DNA of 64,000 nucleotides from positions 1 through 64,000 of the forward strand of contig NZ_LYBM01000013.1 in the NCBI RefSeq assembly GCF_001707825.1, read 5' to 3'. The DNA is from Veronia pacifica (lineage in GTDB: Bacteria; Pseudomonadota; Gammaproteobacteria; Enterobacterales; Vibrionaceae). Positions 28,636-37,034 of the stretch are shown one piece after another (positions within the stretch are counted from its first letter, which is position 1; each line of letters starts with the position of its first letter). The notes under the pieces are model-generated. The model ran no database searches and was not told the DNA's origin. It saw only the letters and a program-made list of their open reading frames with translations. Made by a program: the position numbers and the translations under genes.

Positions 28636-29325
28636 ATGAAACAAGCTATTGAGTTTAGCCATAAGGTCGCTTCTCACCTAATTCTTACTGCACGTAAAAA
28701 GTTTCCCTTTCATACTCTTCTGTTTGTTCACAACGGTGCACTGATAGTTCGCTTAGGGAAGACTGAGTACTTTGTGGGACAATCGCAATGTTTTTGGCTG
28801 CCTACTGGCGCACTCTACTCTATTACCGCGCTCCCTTTGACTACTTTTAGTGAGGCAACATTTTCTCTTCGCAATACCTATTCACTACCCGAAACAGCTG
28901 GATATGTGACACCGTCACAGGTAACAACAGCCATTTTTACTGAGTTGTCTAAAACAACGTTCGAGCCTGAGTGGCAAACGGCACAGGGAAGACTGCTGAG
29001 AGTACTGAGAGACCAACTTAGTGAGTGTGAAGCCACTCTTGATAACATCAGTACAGAGCAACAAACAATTAATAGATTCGTTCGCATCATATGTGACAGC
29101 GTCACTAAAATAGAGTTGCAACTACCTGAATCTGCGAAAAATTCGGAAATGGCAGACTTATGCCAACAAAAAACGCACCTTTTACCTCAACAACTTTTTG
29201 ATTTAATTCAATCACGAGAGTGGTTGAGACTGTCTCGCTCAGGAAAAAAAACCAAGCAAATTGCCGAAATGCATCAGGTAGGAGAAGATAAAGTTGTGGA
29301 GAGCTTAAAAGAAATCAGCCTCTAG
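28636..29325 (+). CDS. AraC-like cupin-domain regulator with a reduced DNA-binding part
   Basis: 229 residues. The first half resembles the cupin sensor domain of AraC-family regulators (FHTLLFVHNGALIVRLGKTE, FWLPTGALYSITALP). The C-terminal third lacks a clear pair of AraC helix-turn-helix motifs; only SRSGKKTKQIAEMHQVGEDK at the end resembles one. It may be a diverged or shortened regulator. The gene carries two matS-like palindromes 187 bases apart (28906 and 29093). It is divergent from the acyltransferase gene. The family assignment is tentative. Confidence 0.6.
   Translation: MKQAIEFSHKVASHLILTARKKFPFHTLLFVHNGALIVRLGKTEYFVGQSQCFWLPTGALYSITALPLTTFSEATFSLRNTYSLPETAGYVTPSQVTTAIFTELSKTTFEPEWQTAQGRLLRVLRDQLSECEATLDNISTEQQTINRFVRIICDSVTKIELQLPESAKNSEMADLCQQKTHLLPQQLFDLIQSREWLRLSRSGKKTKQIAEMHQVGEDKVVESLKEISL
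28906..28918. other. matS-like site 7
   Basis: GTGACACCGTCAC, perfect consensus, inside the cupin-type regulator gene. Confidence 0.85.
29093..29105. other. matS-like site 8
   Basis: GTGACAGCGTCAC, perfect consensus, 187 bases after site 7 in the same gene. Confidence 0.85.
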
Positions 29326-29373
29326 CCAAGCAGCACAGCAAAAATACTTGTGGGATTTAGAGTATATAATTAC

Positions 29374-29398
29374 GGTTAGCTGCGGCGTGCAGCTAACC
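29374..29398. repeat. Hairpin between convergent genes
   Basis: A perfect 10-bp stem, GGTTAGCTGC / GCAGCTAACC, with loop GGCGT. There is no T-run on either side, so it may be a weak terminator or an mRNA 3' stabiliser. Confidence 0.5.
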
Positions 29399-29456
29399 CA
29401 CTAAAACGAGAATTTCACACTATCACAATGGTCTCCTCTCCTACCGCTCATCATCG

Positions 29457-29987
29457 CTAATCAGAAAACGAAAATTTCTTTAGTAGCTCAGCAACACCAG
29501 GAGTCGTCAAATGGCTAATCTCTTCTTTTTGGCAAAGTGCATTACGAATATCTGTGCTCCTTATCGCCAGAGTCTCCGGACAGGCCAAAACATTCCATCT
29601 TTTGGTGATCTCTTCAGCTTTATGGAAATTAGCGAACTTGAGTAAATTGTCAGGTCCAACAACAAAAGTAATGTCGGAAGTAGGATAAGACTCTGACAGT
29701 GATGATAATACTTGCCACGTTGTAACCGGCTCATTATTTGAAAAAAGAGACTTTTCTATATCACTAAGCTCAACATTCGATTGCTCGATATCATCAATAA
29801 ATGCTTCTACCCAGTGGCATCGGTGGGTAAAGTCTGCCATTTTTTTTCCCCAAGCGTGAGATATACTGGGAACAAGAAGCACTTTGTCATAATGCTTCAA
29901 TCTATTAATGATGCTTTTATGGCCTAGGCTTGGTGGATTGAATGCGCTTCCGAGAACCGCAATTGTATTGGTCGATGTTTTTGACAT
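29457..29987 (-). CDS. Nicotinamide/nicotinate mononucleotide adenylyltransferase (NadD/NMNAT-like)
   Basis: 176 residues from the ATG at 29987; a GTG at 30026 in frame would add 13 residues. The nucleotidyltransferase motif is VLGSAFNPPSLGHKSI, an S-x-G-H version of (H/T)xGH. The second motif is IRSTDIRNAL, matching ISSTxIR. It transfers AMP from ATP to NMN or NaMN to form NAD or deamido-NAD. nadE, the next step, is 517 bases away on the other strand, supporting an NAD-synthesis role. Confidence 0.85.
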   Translation of the reverse strand: MSKTSTNTIAVLGSAFNPPSLGHKSIINRLKHYDKVLLVPSISHAWGKKMADFTHRCHWVEAFIDDIEQSNVELSDIEKSLFSNNEPVTTWQVLSSLSESYPTSDITFVVGPDNLLKFANFHKAEEITKRWNVLACPETLAIRSTDIRNALCQKEEISHLTTPGVAELLKKFSFSD

Positions 29988-30504
29988 GGCTTTTATAAAT
30001 CTTGAATTCTTATCAATATGATACACAAACAGACAGCCAATAAGTCAAACAACCTGCGAAAGTGTTATTGAATCACTCGATCGCCTTACCTAGTTTTAGA
30101 GATCGATATATTTTTAGGCCACCTCTTTGATACTGCTGACTTCCCCTTGATAACCACAAACACTATCCCACTAGCCTTTTCACTGTAATTCAGAAGTCTT
30201 TCATCCAAATCCCCGACAGTTAGATGACCCACCGATTAAATTCTTGGATAACCGAGCAATATTTAACTCATTCGGGACTATTTACAGCTATTTTTATCGG
30301 TTGCTGTTTTCTTCATCGGAATAAAATGTAAAATTTAAACATACGCTTACCATTAAAGTGTTGAGAGGTAGTATGTGTTTAGCATAAGACGTAATTACCT
30401 TAGCAATGATACTGACCTCAATACTTGGGCCATAGCGGTCACAACATCGGGCATACATAACAACCCGGATGAACAACATAAAAGCCTAAGAGGAATTCCC
30501 TACC
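29988..30504. other. Divergent intergenic region before nadE
   Basis: About 517 bases without a supported gene; promoters for the adenylyltransferase gene and nadE are expected. An AGAGGA ribosome site precedes nadE. I found no clear operator. Confidence 0.35.
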
Positions 30505-31341
30505 ATGGAGCAAGTTATTCGTGATGAAATGCGAGTCCTGCCAGAAATTGATCCAGCTTATGAAGTAAGCCGAAGAGTCAGTTTCATTAAAAACCGCTTA
30601 CTCGCGTCAAACACAAAGTCTTTGGTACTCGGTATCAGCGGCGGTGTTGATTCTTCAACATGTGGCCGATTGGCACAACTGGCAGTGGATGAGCTAAACA
30701 GTGAAAACAATACTGATGAGTTCAAGTTTATTGCTGTTCGTCTCCCTTACGGTATCCAACAAGATGAAGATGAAGCCCAGCTCGCTCTGCGTTTTATCCA
30801 ACCGTCTCAGTCAGTCAGCGTAAACATAAAACAAGGTGTTGATGGTATTCACAGTGCTGGCTTGGAAGCTTTGGAGGGGACAGGATTACTGCCCTCGGAA
30901 AATAGCAAAATTGATTTCGTGAAAGGTAATGTGAAAGCACGTACCCGTATGGTAGCCCAGTATGAAATCGCGGGGCTAGTAGGTGGCTTGGTTCTAGGAA
31001 CCGATCACTCTGCAGAAAATATAACCGGGTTTTACACCAAGTTTGGTGATGGTGCGTGTGATCTGGCACCTTTGTTTGGTCTGAGTAAAAGACAGGTCAG
31101 AGAAGTAGCTAAATTCCTTGGTGCCCCCTCGATTTTGGTTGATAAAGTACCAACCGCTGATTTGGAAGAACTTACCCCTCAAAAAGCAGACGAGGATGCA
31201 CTTCAGCTTTCTTACGATGAGATTGATGACTTTTTGGAAGGTAAGCCTGTGTCAGAAGCGGTGATCGAAAGACTGGTTGGCATTTATCAGGCGACTCAGC
31301 ATAAACGACAACCTATACCGACCATATATGATGAGCTATAA
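30505..31341 (+). CDS. nadE: Ammonia-dependent NAD synthetase
   Basis: 278 residues, the short ammonia-dependent form of E. coli/Bacillus NadE. The P-loop [19 protein letters not shown] is near 46-65, followed by [56 protein letters not shown], and [20 protein letters not shown], all family blocks. It amidates deamido-NAD to NAD with ATP and ammonia. It pairs functionally with the divergent adenylyltransferase gene. Confidence 0.95.
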   Translation: MEQVIRDEMRVLPEIDPAYEVSRRVSFIKNRLLASNTKSLVLGISGGVDSSTCGRLAQLAVDELNSENNTDEFKFIAVRLPYGIQQDEDEAQLALRFIQPSQSVSVNIKQGVDGIHSAGLEALEGTGLLPSENSKIDFVKGNVKARTRMVAQYEIAGLVGGLVLGTDHSAENITGFYTKFGDGACDLAPLFGLSKRQVREVAKFLGAPSILVDKVPTADLEELTPQKADEDALQLSYDEIDDFLEGKPVSEAVIERLVGIYQATQHKRQPIPTIYDEL

Positions 31342-31367
31342 AAAGCATCAAGCATAATCAATATAAT

Positions 31368-31398
31368 GACGCCTGCATTTGAGTTTGATGCAGGCGTC
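31368..31398. terminator. Terminator between convergent genes
   Basis: A perfect 11-bp stem, GACGCCTGCAT / ATGCAGGCGTC, with a 9-base loop ends nadE and the HD-like gene. Confidence 0.8.
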
Positions 31399-31400
31399 CT

Positions 31401-31925
31401 TTACTTTCTGCCCAGCAAAGTCCCCACTTCCATCAATCTGTCTAAATCCAGCCAAATTTTTTCACATAAGCCAGGACGATAAACAGCGTCTCTGAATTCA
31501 GCATAGTTTTTTTGATACAACACAAATCTCTCTGGGAAAAAAACCCGGGATGCTTTGGCATCAACTAGCTGATCACAGGTTTTCACAATTAACGCAAGAC
31601 GCTCTGACTCATCAAATCCTTCTAAGGTGCTGAGGGTCTCATTTTGCTTAATTGTTCTGTGGTGCCTATCTTCTGATATCGTACAAGTAAGGTAGCTGAC
31701 AGCAAGAGCGATTGTTTCACCGAACTCTGCATAAAGCTCGTCGAGGTGAGTAGTAGTATCGTCGACGAGTGATTGCAAATGACTGACAATCATCACGTTT
31801 AGCCCGTAAGGTTCTCCGAGCTTTTCAACCTGATCCAAATGCACGTAAAATGGGAACTCTCCGTACATTTGTCCCTCATGTCGAGTTCTTGCGAAACTTC
31901 TTGCCAGCGAAAGACGATTATTCAA
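31401..31925 (-). CDS. HD-fold (SpoT/MESH1-like) protein lacking the HD pair
   Basis: 174 residues similar to small RelA/SpoT-type hydrolase domains: ARSFARTRHEGQMYGEFPFY, the first metal His in FYVHLDQVEKLG, and KTCDQLVDAKAS in place of KLADRLHN. The central HD motif, normally LLHDVVEDT, reads HLQSLVDDT, so His and Asp are replaced by Gln and Ser. Later acidic residues remain. If this alignment is right it cannot bind the catalytic metal in the usual way and may be a binding or regulatory relative. It converges on nadE. Confidence 0.65.
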   Translation of the reverse strand: MNNRLSLARSFARTRHEGQMYGEFPFYVHLDQVEKLGEPYGLNVMIVSHLQSLVDDTTTHLDELYAEFGETIALAVSYLTCTISEDRHHRTIKQNETLSTLEGFDESERLALIVKTCDQLVDAKASRVFFPERFVLYQKNYAEFRDAVYRPGLCEKIWLDLDRLMEVGTLLGRK

Positions 31926-31999
31926 TGCGTGATCCCGTTATTCGATAATGACGTTGAATTTTATCGGTGCGTATTAGCAGGTATAGCATATTCCTAAAA

Positions 32000-32030
32000 A
32001 GAACAGCGGCCTGATTTTGGCCGCTGTTCT
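32000..32030 (-). terminator. Terminator of the yoaH-like gene
   Basis: A perfect 12-bp stem AGAACAGCGGCC / GGCCGCTGTTCT with a 7-base loop lies directly after the stop codon; on the minus strand it is followed by TTTTT. Confidence 0.88.
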
Positions 32031-32031
32031 G

Positions 32032-32190
32032 TTACTCTTCTTCCTGATGGTTTTGAGGTTGTCTCGCCCGAATCTCATCTGCGACCTGCCGGATAGCTTC
32101 TCCGCTGCTCATTCCTTTGGCCATCAGCGCATGAATTCGCTCGGCAGCTTCCTGTTGTTCAGAGTGAGACAAGGTTGGCATATTAAACAT
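32032..32190 (-). CDS. yoaH: UPF0181 (YoaH) family small protein
   Basis: A 52-residue protein. It reads [20 protein letters not shown], then [20 protein letters not shown], then an acidic/Gln-rich tail. E. coli YoaH has the same HEQQ-AVERIQ-LMAQGMSSGQAI arrangement, so the family is clear. The function is unknown. It has its own terminator and a weak ribosome site (TGGA). Confidence 0.88.
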   Translation of the reverse strand: MFNMPTLSHSEQQEAAERIHALMAKGMSSGEAIRQVADEIRARQPQNHQEEE

Positions 32191-32344
32191 GAGTTAAATC
32201 CAGTAAATAGTGATCGGTAAATTCAATTTTGTATTCTACCTTGAACAAGCAGTCAGTTGCCATCGACGGTTCACTCGTCAGTGGCGATTCAATCCTTGTA
32301 TCCAGAGGTTTGTGTCTTCTGCTCTTCGTTCATAACTGCGCGTA

Positions 32345-33286
32345 TTACTTGGGCAACTTGTCGCCACTTTTTCCCGTTGTCAAACTGCTAACATCGACAT
32401 CAGGTAGTTCAACCGTTCTAACAATCCGCTGAACCTCTTCAATCGAAATAATACCCTGCCAACGCTTTTCTATAAGAGATACAGATAGCCAATATCTACC
32501 CTCAGGTACATCGATTTTTGGCAGTGTAGATGGCAAGTTATGGTGAATATCGACCGACCATATTGGTTCCGCACTGCCTAAAGGTTTTGATTCTAACGCA
32601 ATAGCCAAATAAGGTTTTTCACATTTAGCGTCTGTCTCTGATTGCTGGAGGATGTACCAACTTCGTGCATCCTGCCAGCTAATCTTTTGAAGTGGGGTTG
32701 GCTGAGTGATAATCAACCAGCTTGACCAGTTGGCAAATTGATTATCTTTAGTTGCTGCATCTACCTGCAAATCGAGTTTATAAAGGCCTGCTGAAATTGC
32801 GGATGATAAACCATCGACTTCAAAGGAAAAGGTATTACCTGTCTGGTTAAAAGTCTGCCGCTCTAAAACTGTGGTGTCAGGCCACCGGCTCAGTTTTACC
32901 GAAACCAACTGTCGTGTAGATTCACCCGCAATAAGCAATCGGTGATAAATCCTATTTGGTGTCTGCACCATCTCACGACGCAATCTCAGATTTGGCAACC
33001 AATCAGGCATGTTAGATTTGGTTAAGCTTCGACCACAGTCTTCCGTGATAGCAAGGTTTAATAAATCAGAGACATGGGACTCTTTTTCCGGGAGAGAACT
33101 GCGTTGCAGCACTTCGATCATTGCATCGAAACTAGCCGAAGTGTTCCCCTCAAGAAGTTTTTGATGAGCGAGAATCAAAGAATCTGCACCATTAAACCAG
33201 TTGGCAGAGACAGGTAATACGGTCGTCATCAACATGGTCGCAATAACAAAAGGCTTCAAACAGATATCCCCATATCCTTTTCCCAC
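32345..33286 (-). CDS. vxrC: DUF2861 protein, VxrC-like
   Basis: About 303-313 residues with a signal peptide ending VLPVSA-NW, so periplasmic. The GTG at 33286 overlaps the vxrB stop (TAGTG); a TTG at 33256 with a GGGG site would give a cleaner signal peptide. No catalytic motif is seen. Position after a VxrA-VxrB pair and the mature N-terminus (NWFNGADSLILAHQKLLEGN) identify it as VxrC of the Vibrio VxrAB/WigKR system, whose exact job is unclear. The vxrD and vxrE genes expected downstream are absent. Confidence 0.8.
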   Translation of the reverse strand: MGKGYGDICLKPFVIATMLMTTVLPVSANWFNGADSLILAHQKLLEGNTSASFDAMIEVLQRSSLPEKESHVSDLLNLAITEDCGRSLTKSNMPDWLPNLRLRREMVQTPNRIYHRLLIAGESTRQLVSVKLSRWPDTTVLERQTFNQTGNTFSFEVDGLSSAISAGLYKLDLQVDAATKDNQFANWSSWLIITQPTPLQKISWQDARSWYILQQSETDAKCEKPYLAIALESKPLGSAEPIWSVDIHHNLPSTLPKIDVPEGRYWLSVSLIEKRWQGIISIEEVQRIVRTVELPDVDVSSLTTGKSGDKLPK

Positions 33287-33951
33287 TACATCGTTCTCAT
33301 TCTGTAACCGACGCCCCTAAGTGTTTCAATCTCCACATCCGGTAACTTCTGTCGAAGCTGAAGGACATGGGTATCTACAGTTCTCGTCGTCGGGTAATGA
33401 GAATATCCCCATACTTGTTCAAGAAGCTCATCCCGGGTAAATACACGGCCTGCATTTTTTGCCAAAAAAAACAGAAGATCGAATTCAGTCCGAGTGAGGA
33501 TCACCTCACCCAGATCGCTGAGAACAGTGCGGCTCGCCGGATAAATCGTCAGATTGCCAATCACCGTTTCTTCGTTATCCTCTATCTCTTGTTCTGTTTC
33601 TCTTAAATGAACGCGAATACGGGCAAGAAGTTCAGCTTCAGCAAAAGGTTTTATCATGTAGTCAACCGCACCGCGATCTAAGCCGGCAACACGATCTCTG
33701 ACTGAAACCATTGCAGTCAGTAAAATCACGGGCACCGTCTTAATTTTCTTCCATTCAGGCAACCATTCCAGTGAGTCTCCCTCAGGCAATTGCCTGTCAA
33801 GAATCACTAAATCAGCTTTCGCCCAATAGTAGCTAACCTTTTGGGCACAGTCTGCATGAAGGCATTTGTAACCTGCCTGTTCAAGGCTGGCGAGCAGACC
33901 ATCGGCAAGGTTGTTATCATCCTCAACGAGCAACAGCGTCAACTGAGTCAC
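33286..33951 (-). CDS. vxrB: Response regulator VxrB/WigR (OmpR family)
   Basis: 221 residues from a GTG at 33951 with GGAG eight bases upstream; the frame continues to 34005 but that adds non-receiver sequence. Receiver domain with LLLVEDDNNLADG, phospho-acceptor Asp52 in VILDRQLPEGD and the conserved Lys in YMIKPF. The C-terminal winged helix has LTRTEFDLLFFLAKNAGRVF and RTVDTHVLQLRQKL. In Vibrio this pair controls cell-wall synthesis, type VI secretion and biofilm genes. It overlaps vxrA by 29 bases. Confidence 0.92.
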   Translation of the reverse strand: MTQLTLLLVEDDNNLADGLLASLEQAGYKCLHADCAQKVSYYWAKADLVILDRQLPEGDSLEWLPEWKKIKTVPVILLTAMVSVRDRVAGLDRGAVDYMIKPFAEAELLARIRVHLRETEQEIEDNEETVIGNLTIYPASRTVLSDLGEVILTRTEFDLLFFLAKNAGRVFTRDELLEQVWGYSHYPTTRTVDTHVLQLRQKLPDVEIETLRGVGYRMRTM

Positions 33952-35365
33952 AAGGTATCTCCAAAACAAAGGTGGTAGGTGGACCACTAAAAGACAGTTT
34001 GCCACCCATTCTTTTTACCATTGCATCGACGATGGTTAGGCCAAGCCCAAGACCACTTTCAGACACAAAGGGTTTTCTGATTGATTTCCAATCTTTATCT
34101 GACAAGGTGCCATGATCCCTCACACTGATTGTCAGTTTGCCATCCAGGCGTTCAGCACACACCGAGACAGGCGCTACGCCGTACTTAAGCGCATTTGTAA
34201 TAAGGTTATCCAATGACGTTTTCAGCCAGTACATATTGACATAAACCGGGCTGTCTTCTTTTACGGTCAATGTGACATCATGCTCGTCACAAACAAACGC
34301 CAGCCACTCATTAACAGAGGGTATTTCATTAGTTTCCAGTGGCTTATGACCTGACTGTAAATAGTCTTTACTCGCTTCGGCAAGCTGCTTAAGGCGCATA
34401 CTGTCTTCACAGATTCGCCTGAATTCGTCGTAAAACTCTTCAGGCAATGAGTCAAATTTTCTCCGAAACCCTTCCACAGTCATTGTTAGACTGGCAATAG
34501 GAGTGCGAAGCTCATGAGTCAAAATTTGAAGAACAGCCATTCTCTCTTTGATCAGTCGGCGTTTTACACTCCACCGGTTAAATAGCCAACCACCAAGACC
34601 AAATAAGTTAATGATTGCGAGAAAGACGACCAGTTGGCGCCACTCTGAGGACGTTTCCTGCCAATTCCAACACAGATTGCCGACTTTGGTCAGACAGTAG
34701 CTATTTTCAGCCGCATCACTGATATCGAGATCTAAAGAATGTAACGCAGGCTGCCAAATTTCTCGGGTATATAAATAGTAATCACCACCCTTTCTAAACC
34801 AAAGCTCATCTCCAGAAAGAAAAAACTCTGAGCCCGAGTTCAAGGCATCAATGGCAAGCTCTGGCATCCGCTGCAGGCGACCTAACAACGTCTCGGGTTC
34901 TGCAATTTGCCGCTCTTGAATGTGGAAGTACCGCTCCAGATCATTCATTCTACTTGGAAATATTTCCACATAGCGTAACCCATAACTTCCCCCCCCGGGG
35001 TGAATGAGATCTGTTCTGGAAAACCATGCCGCAGGCAGCCATGTTTGATTGCAAACTGCTCGTGAAAATAGCAGAGGCTCTGTCACTTCTGGACTGACAG
35101 GCCAAGGACCACTACATTTAGTCGCGGCCTGATAAAGCAGTTTGAGGTCATTAAGTGGATAACTGGACGATTGTGGCAATAGGCTATCCAGATCTAACAG
35201 AGCTCGCGGGAACTGACTGTGAATACTGTTCAACGCATAACTGACTAATGGCTTTTCATCAACCAGTCGCTGCCTGAAACGATCATAGTTCTCCGGAAAG
35301 CTGTCATTTGCAGATACGGACAGTGACACAATACCAGAAAGAAAAAGTAATACTCGCATAGCCAA
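33923..35365 (-). CDS. vxrA: Sensor histidine kinase VxrA/WigK (DUF3404 sensor)
   Basis: 480 residues. A signal-like N-terminal segment (about 1-18), a periplasmic DUF3404-type sensor (about 20-260), and a helix near 265-285 (VVFLAIINLFGLGGWLFNRW). The phospho-acceptor His is in LQILTHELRTPIASLTM; the ATPase domain has LDNLITNALKYG and GLGLGLTIVDAMV. It senses cell-wall damage in Vibrio. Gene order vxrA-vxrB-vxrC next to pntAB is as in V. cholerae. Confidence 0.92.
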   Translation of the reverse strand: MAMRVLLFLSGIVSLSVSANDSFPENYDRFRQRLVDEKPLVSYALNSIHSQFPRALLDLDSLLPQSSSYPLNDLKLLYQAATKCSGPWPVSPEVTEPLLFSRAVCNQTWLPAAWFSRTDLIHPGGGSYGLRYVEIFPSRMNDLERYFHIQERQIAEPETLLGRLQRMPELAIDALNSGSEFFLSGDELWFRKGGDYYLYTREIWQPALHSLDLDISDAAENSYCLTKVGNLCWNWQETSSEWRQLVVFLAIINLFGLGGWLFNRWSVKRRLIKERMAVLQILTHELRTPIASLTMTVEGFRRKFDSLPEEFYDEFRRICEDSMRLKQLAEASKDYLQSGHKPLETNEIPSVNEWLAFVCDEHDVTLTVKEDSPVYVNMYWLKTSLDNLITNALKYGVAPVSVCAERLDGKLTISVRDHGTLSDKDWKSIRKPFVSESGLGLGLTIVDAMVKRMGGKLSFSGPPTTFVLEIPCDSVDAVAR

Positions 35366-35572
35366 AGACTAACACCAGAATCTGGGGTTTACTCATCCAA
35401 GTGTCGAAAGTTTGAATTGGGCAAAATTACCTGAATAATCAATTCAGTTCAAATAGATATGCTTCTGATTTTATAAGGGGCTTATTTAAAGGGCTTCAAC
35501 CTCTGGAAACGAGCATTATTTATACAAAACATCCGCCCTCTTTTTTGTTTCTCGAATTTTATTCCATATAAA

Positions 35573-35599
35573 AAAGCTGGCCACATTGAGGCCAGCTTT
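35573..35599 (-). terminator. Terminator of pntAB
   Basis: Perfect 10-bp stem AAAGCTGGCC / GGCCAGCTTT, 7-base loop; on the minus strand a run of six T follows. Confidence 0.88.
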
Positions 35600-35630
35600 A
35601 ATTTACAAATATTTTGAATGGTGAGCGTGT

Positions 35631-37025
35631 TTAAATCGCCTTAGAAATAGCGTCTACACTCTCTTTTGCGTCACCAAACAGCATTGATGCATTTTCTTTG
35701 AAGAACAGTGGATTCTGAACACCCGCATAACCGGTATTCATTGAACGCTTGAATACAACAACATTCTTGGCGTTCCACACCTCGAGCACTGGCATACCAG
35801 CAATTGGACTGGCAGGATCTTCCATCGCAGCAGGGTTCACTGTGTCATTCGCACCAATGACAAGTACAGTGTCTGTTTCCGGGAAATCATCGTTGATCTC
35901 ATCCATTTCTAGCACTATGTCATAAGGTACTTTCGCTTCGGCAAGCAGTACATTCATATGTCCCGGAAGACGCCCTGCAACAGGGTGAATGCCGAAACGA
36001 ACTTCAATACCACGAGAACGTAGCTTTTCAGTGATTTCATACACTGGGTACTGAGCTTGAGCAACGGCCATGCCATATCCCGGAGTAATAATCACTGAGC
36101 GTGAGTCTTTTAATAACTCAGCCACTTCTTGTGCTGAAATCTCACTGTGCTCACCCTGCGGCTCATCCGAAGAAGATACTGATCCGTCTGTGCCGAATCC
36201 ACCAGCGATAACACTGATAAATGAACGGTTCATTGCTTTACACATAATGTAAGACAGAATCGCACCCGAGGACCCCACTAATGCACCAGTGACAATGAGC
36301 AAATCGTTGGACAACATAAATCCGGCTGCTGCGGCGGCCCAACCTGAGTAAGAGTTGAGCATAGACACGACAACCGGCATATCAGCGCCACCAATAGAGG
36401 CAACCAAATGATAGCCAAATGCGAAGGCAATCAGAGTCGCGAGTACCAGTGCGAAGGTCGATTCACTTCCAACGAATGACGTCAGTAAATAAACCGAGAC
36501 CAACACAGCCGCCAGGTTAAGCTTGTGGCGATGAGGAAGCATAAGCGGCGAAGAAGAAATAAGACCGCGAAGCTTGCCGAACGCAACGACTGAACCGGTA
36601 AAGGTTACAGCACCGATAAATACGCCGAGGAACACCTCAACCAAGTGGATTGTGTGCATTGTGGACGCAATTTCAGGCGTCTCTGCAACGATTTCACCAG
36701 GATTGAAGAAGGTGTTGAAACCAACAAGTACTGCAGCCATACCGACAAAGCTGTGCAAAATTGCCACAAGCTCAGGCATCTCTGTCATTTCGACTTTTCT
36801 GGCGAAATGCATACCTATGGCACCACCAATAACCATTGCCAGAATCACCCAAGTGGTACCTTGAGATGATGGGTCAAAGATGGTTGCCAATAAGGCAATT
36901 GTCATACCCGCTATGCCATAGTAGTTACCTGAACGGGCAGATTCCTGCTTTGACAAGCCAGCAAGGCTCATAATGAACAGTAATGCAGCAACTATATACG
37001 CTGCCTGAACAATTCCAGAAGACAT
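35631..37025 (-). CDS. pntB: NAD(P) transhydrogenase subunit beta
   Basis: 464 residues from the ATG at 37025 (AGGAG, five bases); an in-frame GTG at 37031 overlaps that site and is not used. About eight or nine helices fill residues 1-260; the NADP-binding dIII domain follows with [37 protein letters not shown], and [14 protein letters not shown]. With PntA it uses the proton gradient to drive hydride transfer from NADH to NADP. It starts nine bases after pntA. Confidence 0.96.
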   Translation of the reverse strand: MSSGIVQAAYIVAALLFIMSLAGLSKQESARSGNYYGIAGMTIALLATIFDPSSQGTTWVILAMVIGGAIGMHFARKVEMTEMPELVAILHSFVGMAAVLVGFNTFFNPGEIVAETPEIASTMHTIHLVEVFLGVFIGAVTFTGSVVAFGKLRGLISSSPLMLPHRHKLNLAAVLVSVYLLTSFVGSESTFALVLATLIAFAFGYHLVASIGGADMPVVVSMLNSYSGWAAAAAGFMLSNDLLIVTGALVGSSGAILSYIMCKAMNRSFISVIAGGFGTDGSVSSSDEPQGEHSEISAQEVAELLKDSRSVIITPGYGMAVAQAQYPVYEITEKLRSRGIEVRFGIHPVAGRLPGHMNVLLAEAKVPYDIVLEMDEINDDFPETDTVLVIGANDTVNPAAMEDPASPIAGMPVLEVWNAKNVVVFKRSMNTGYAGVQNPLFFKENASMLFGDAKESVDAISKAI

Positions 37026-37034
37026 GATCACTCC

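Noticed and set aside
33367-33606. Plus-strand frame inside vxrB
   Set aside because: Shadow of the response-regulator gene.
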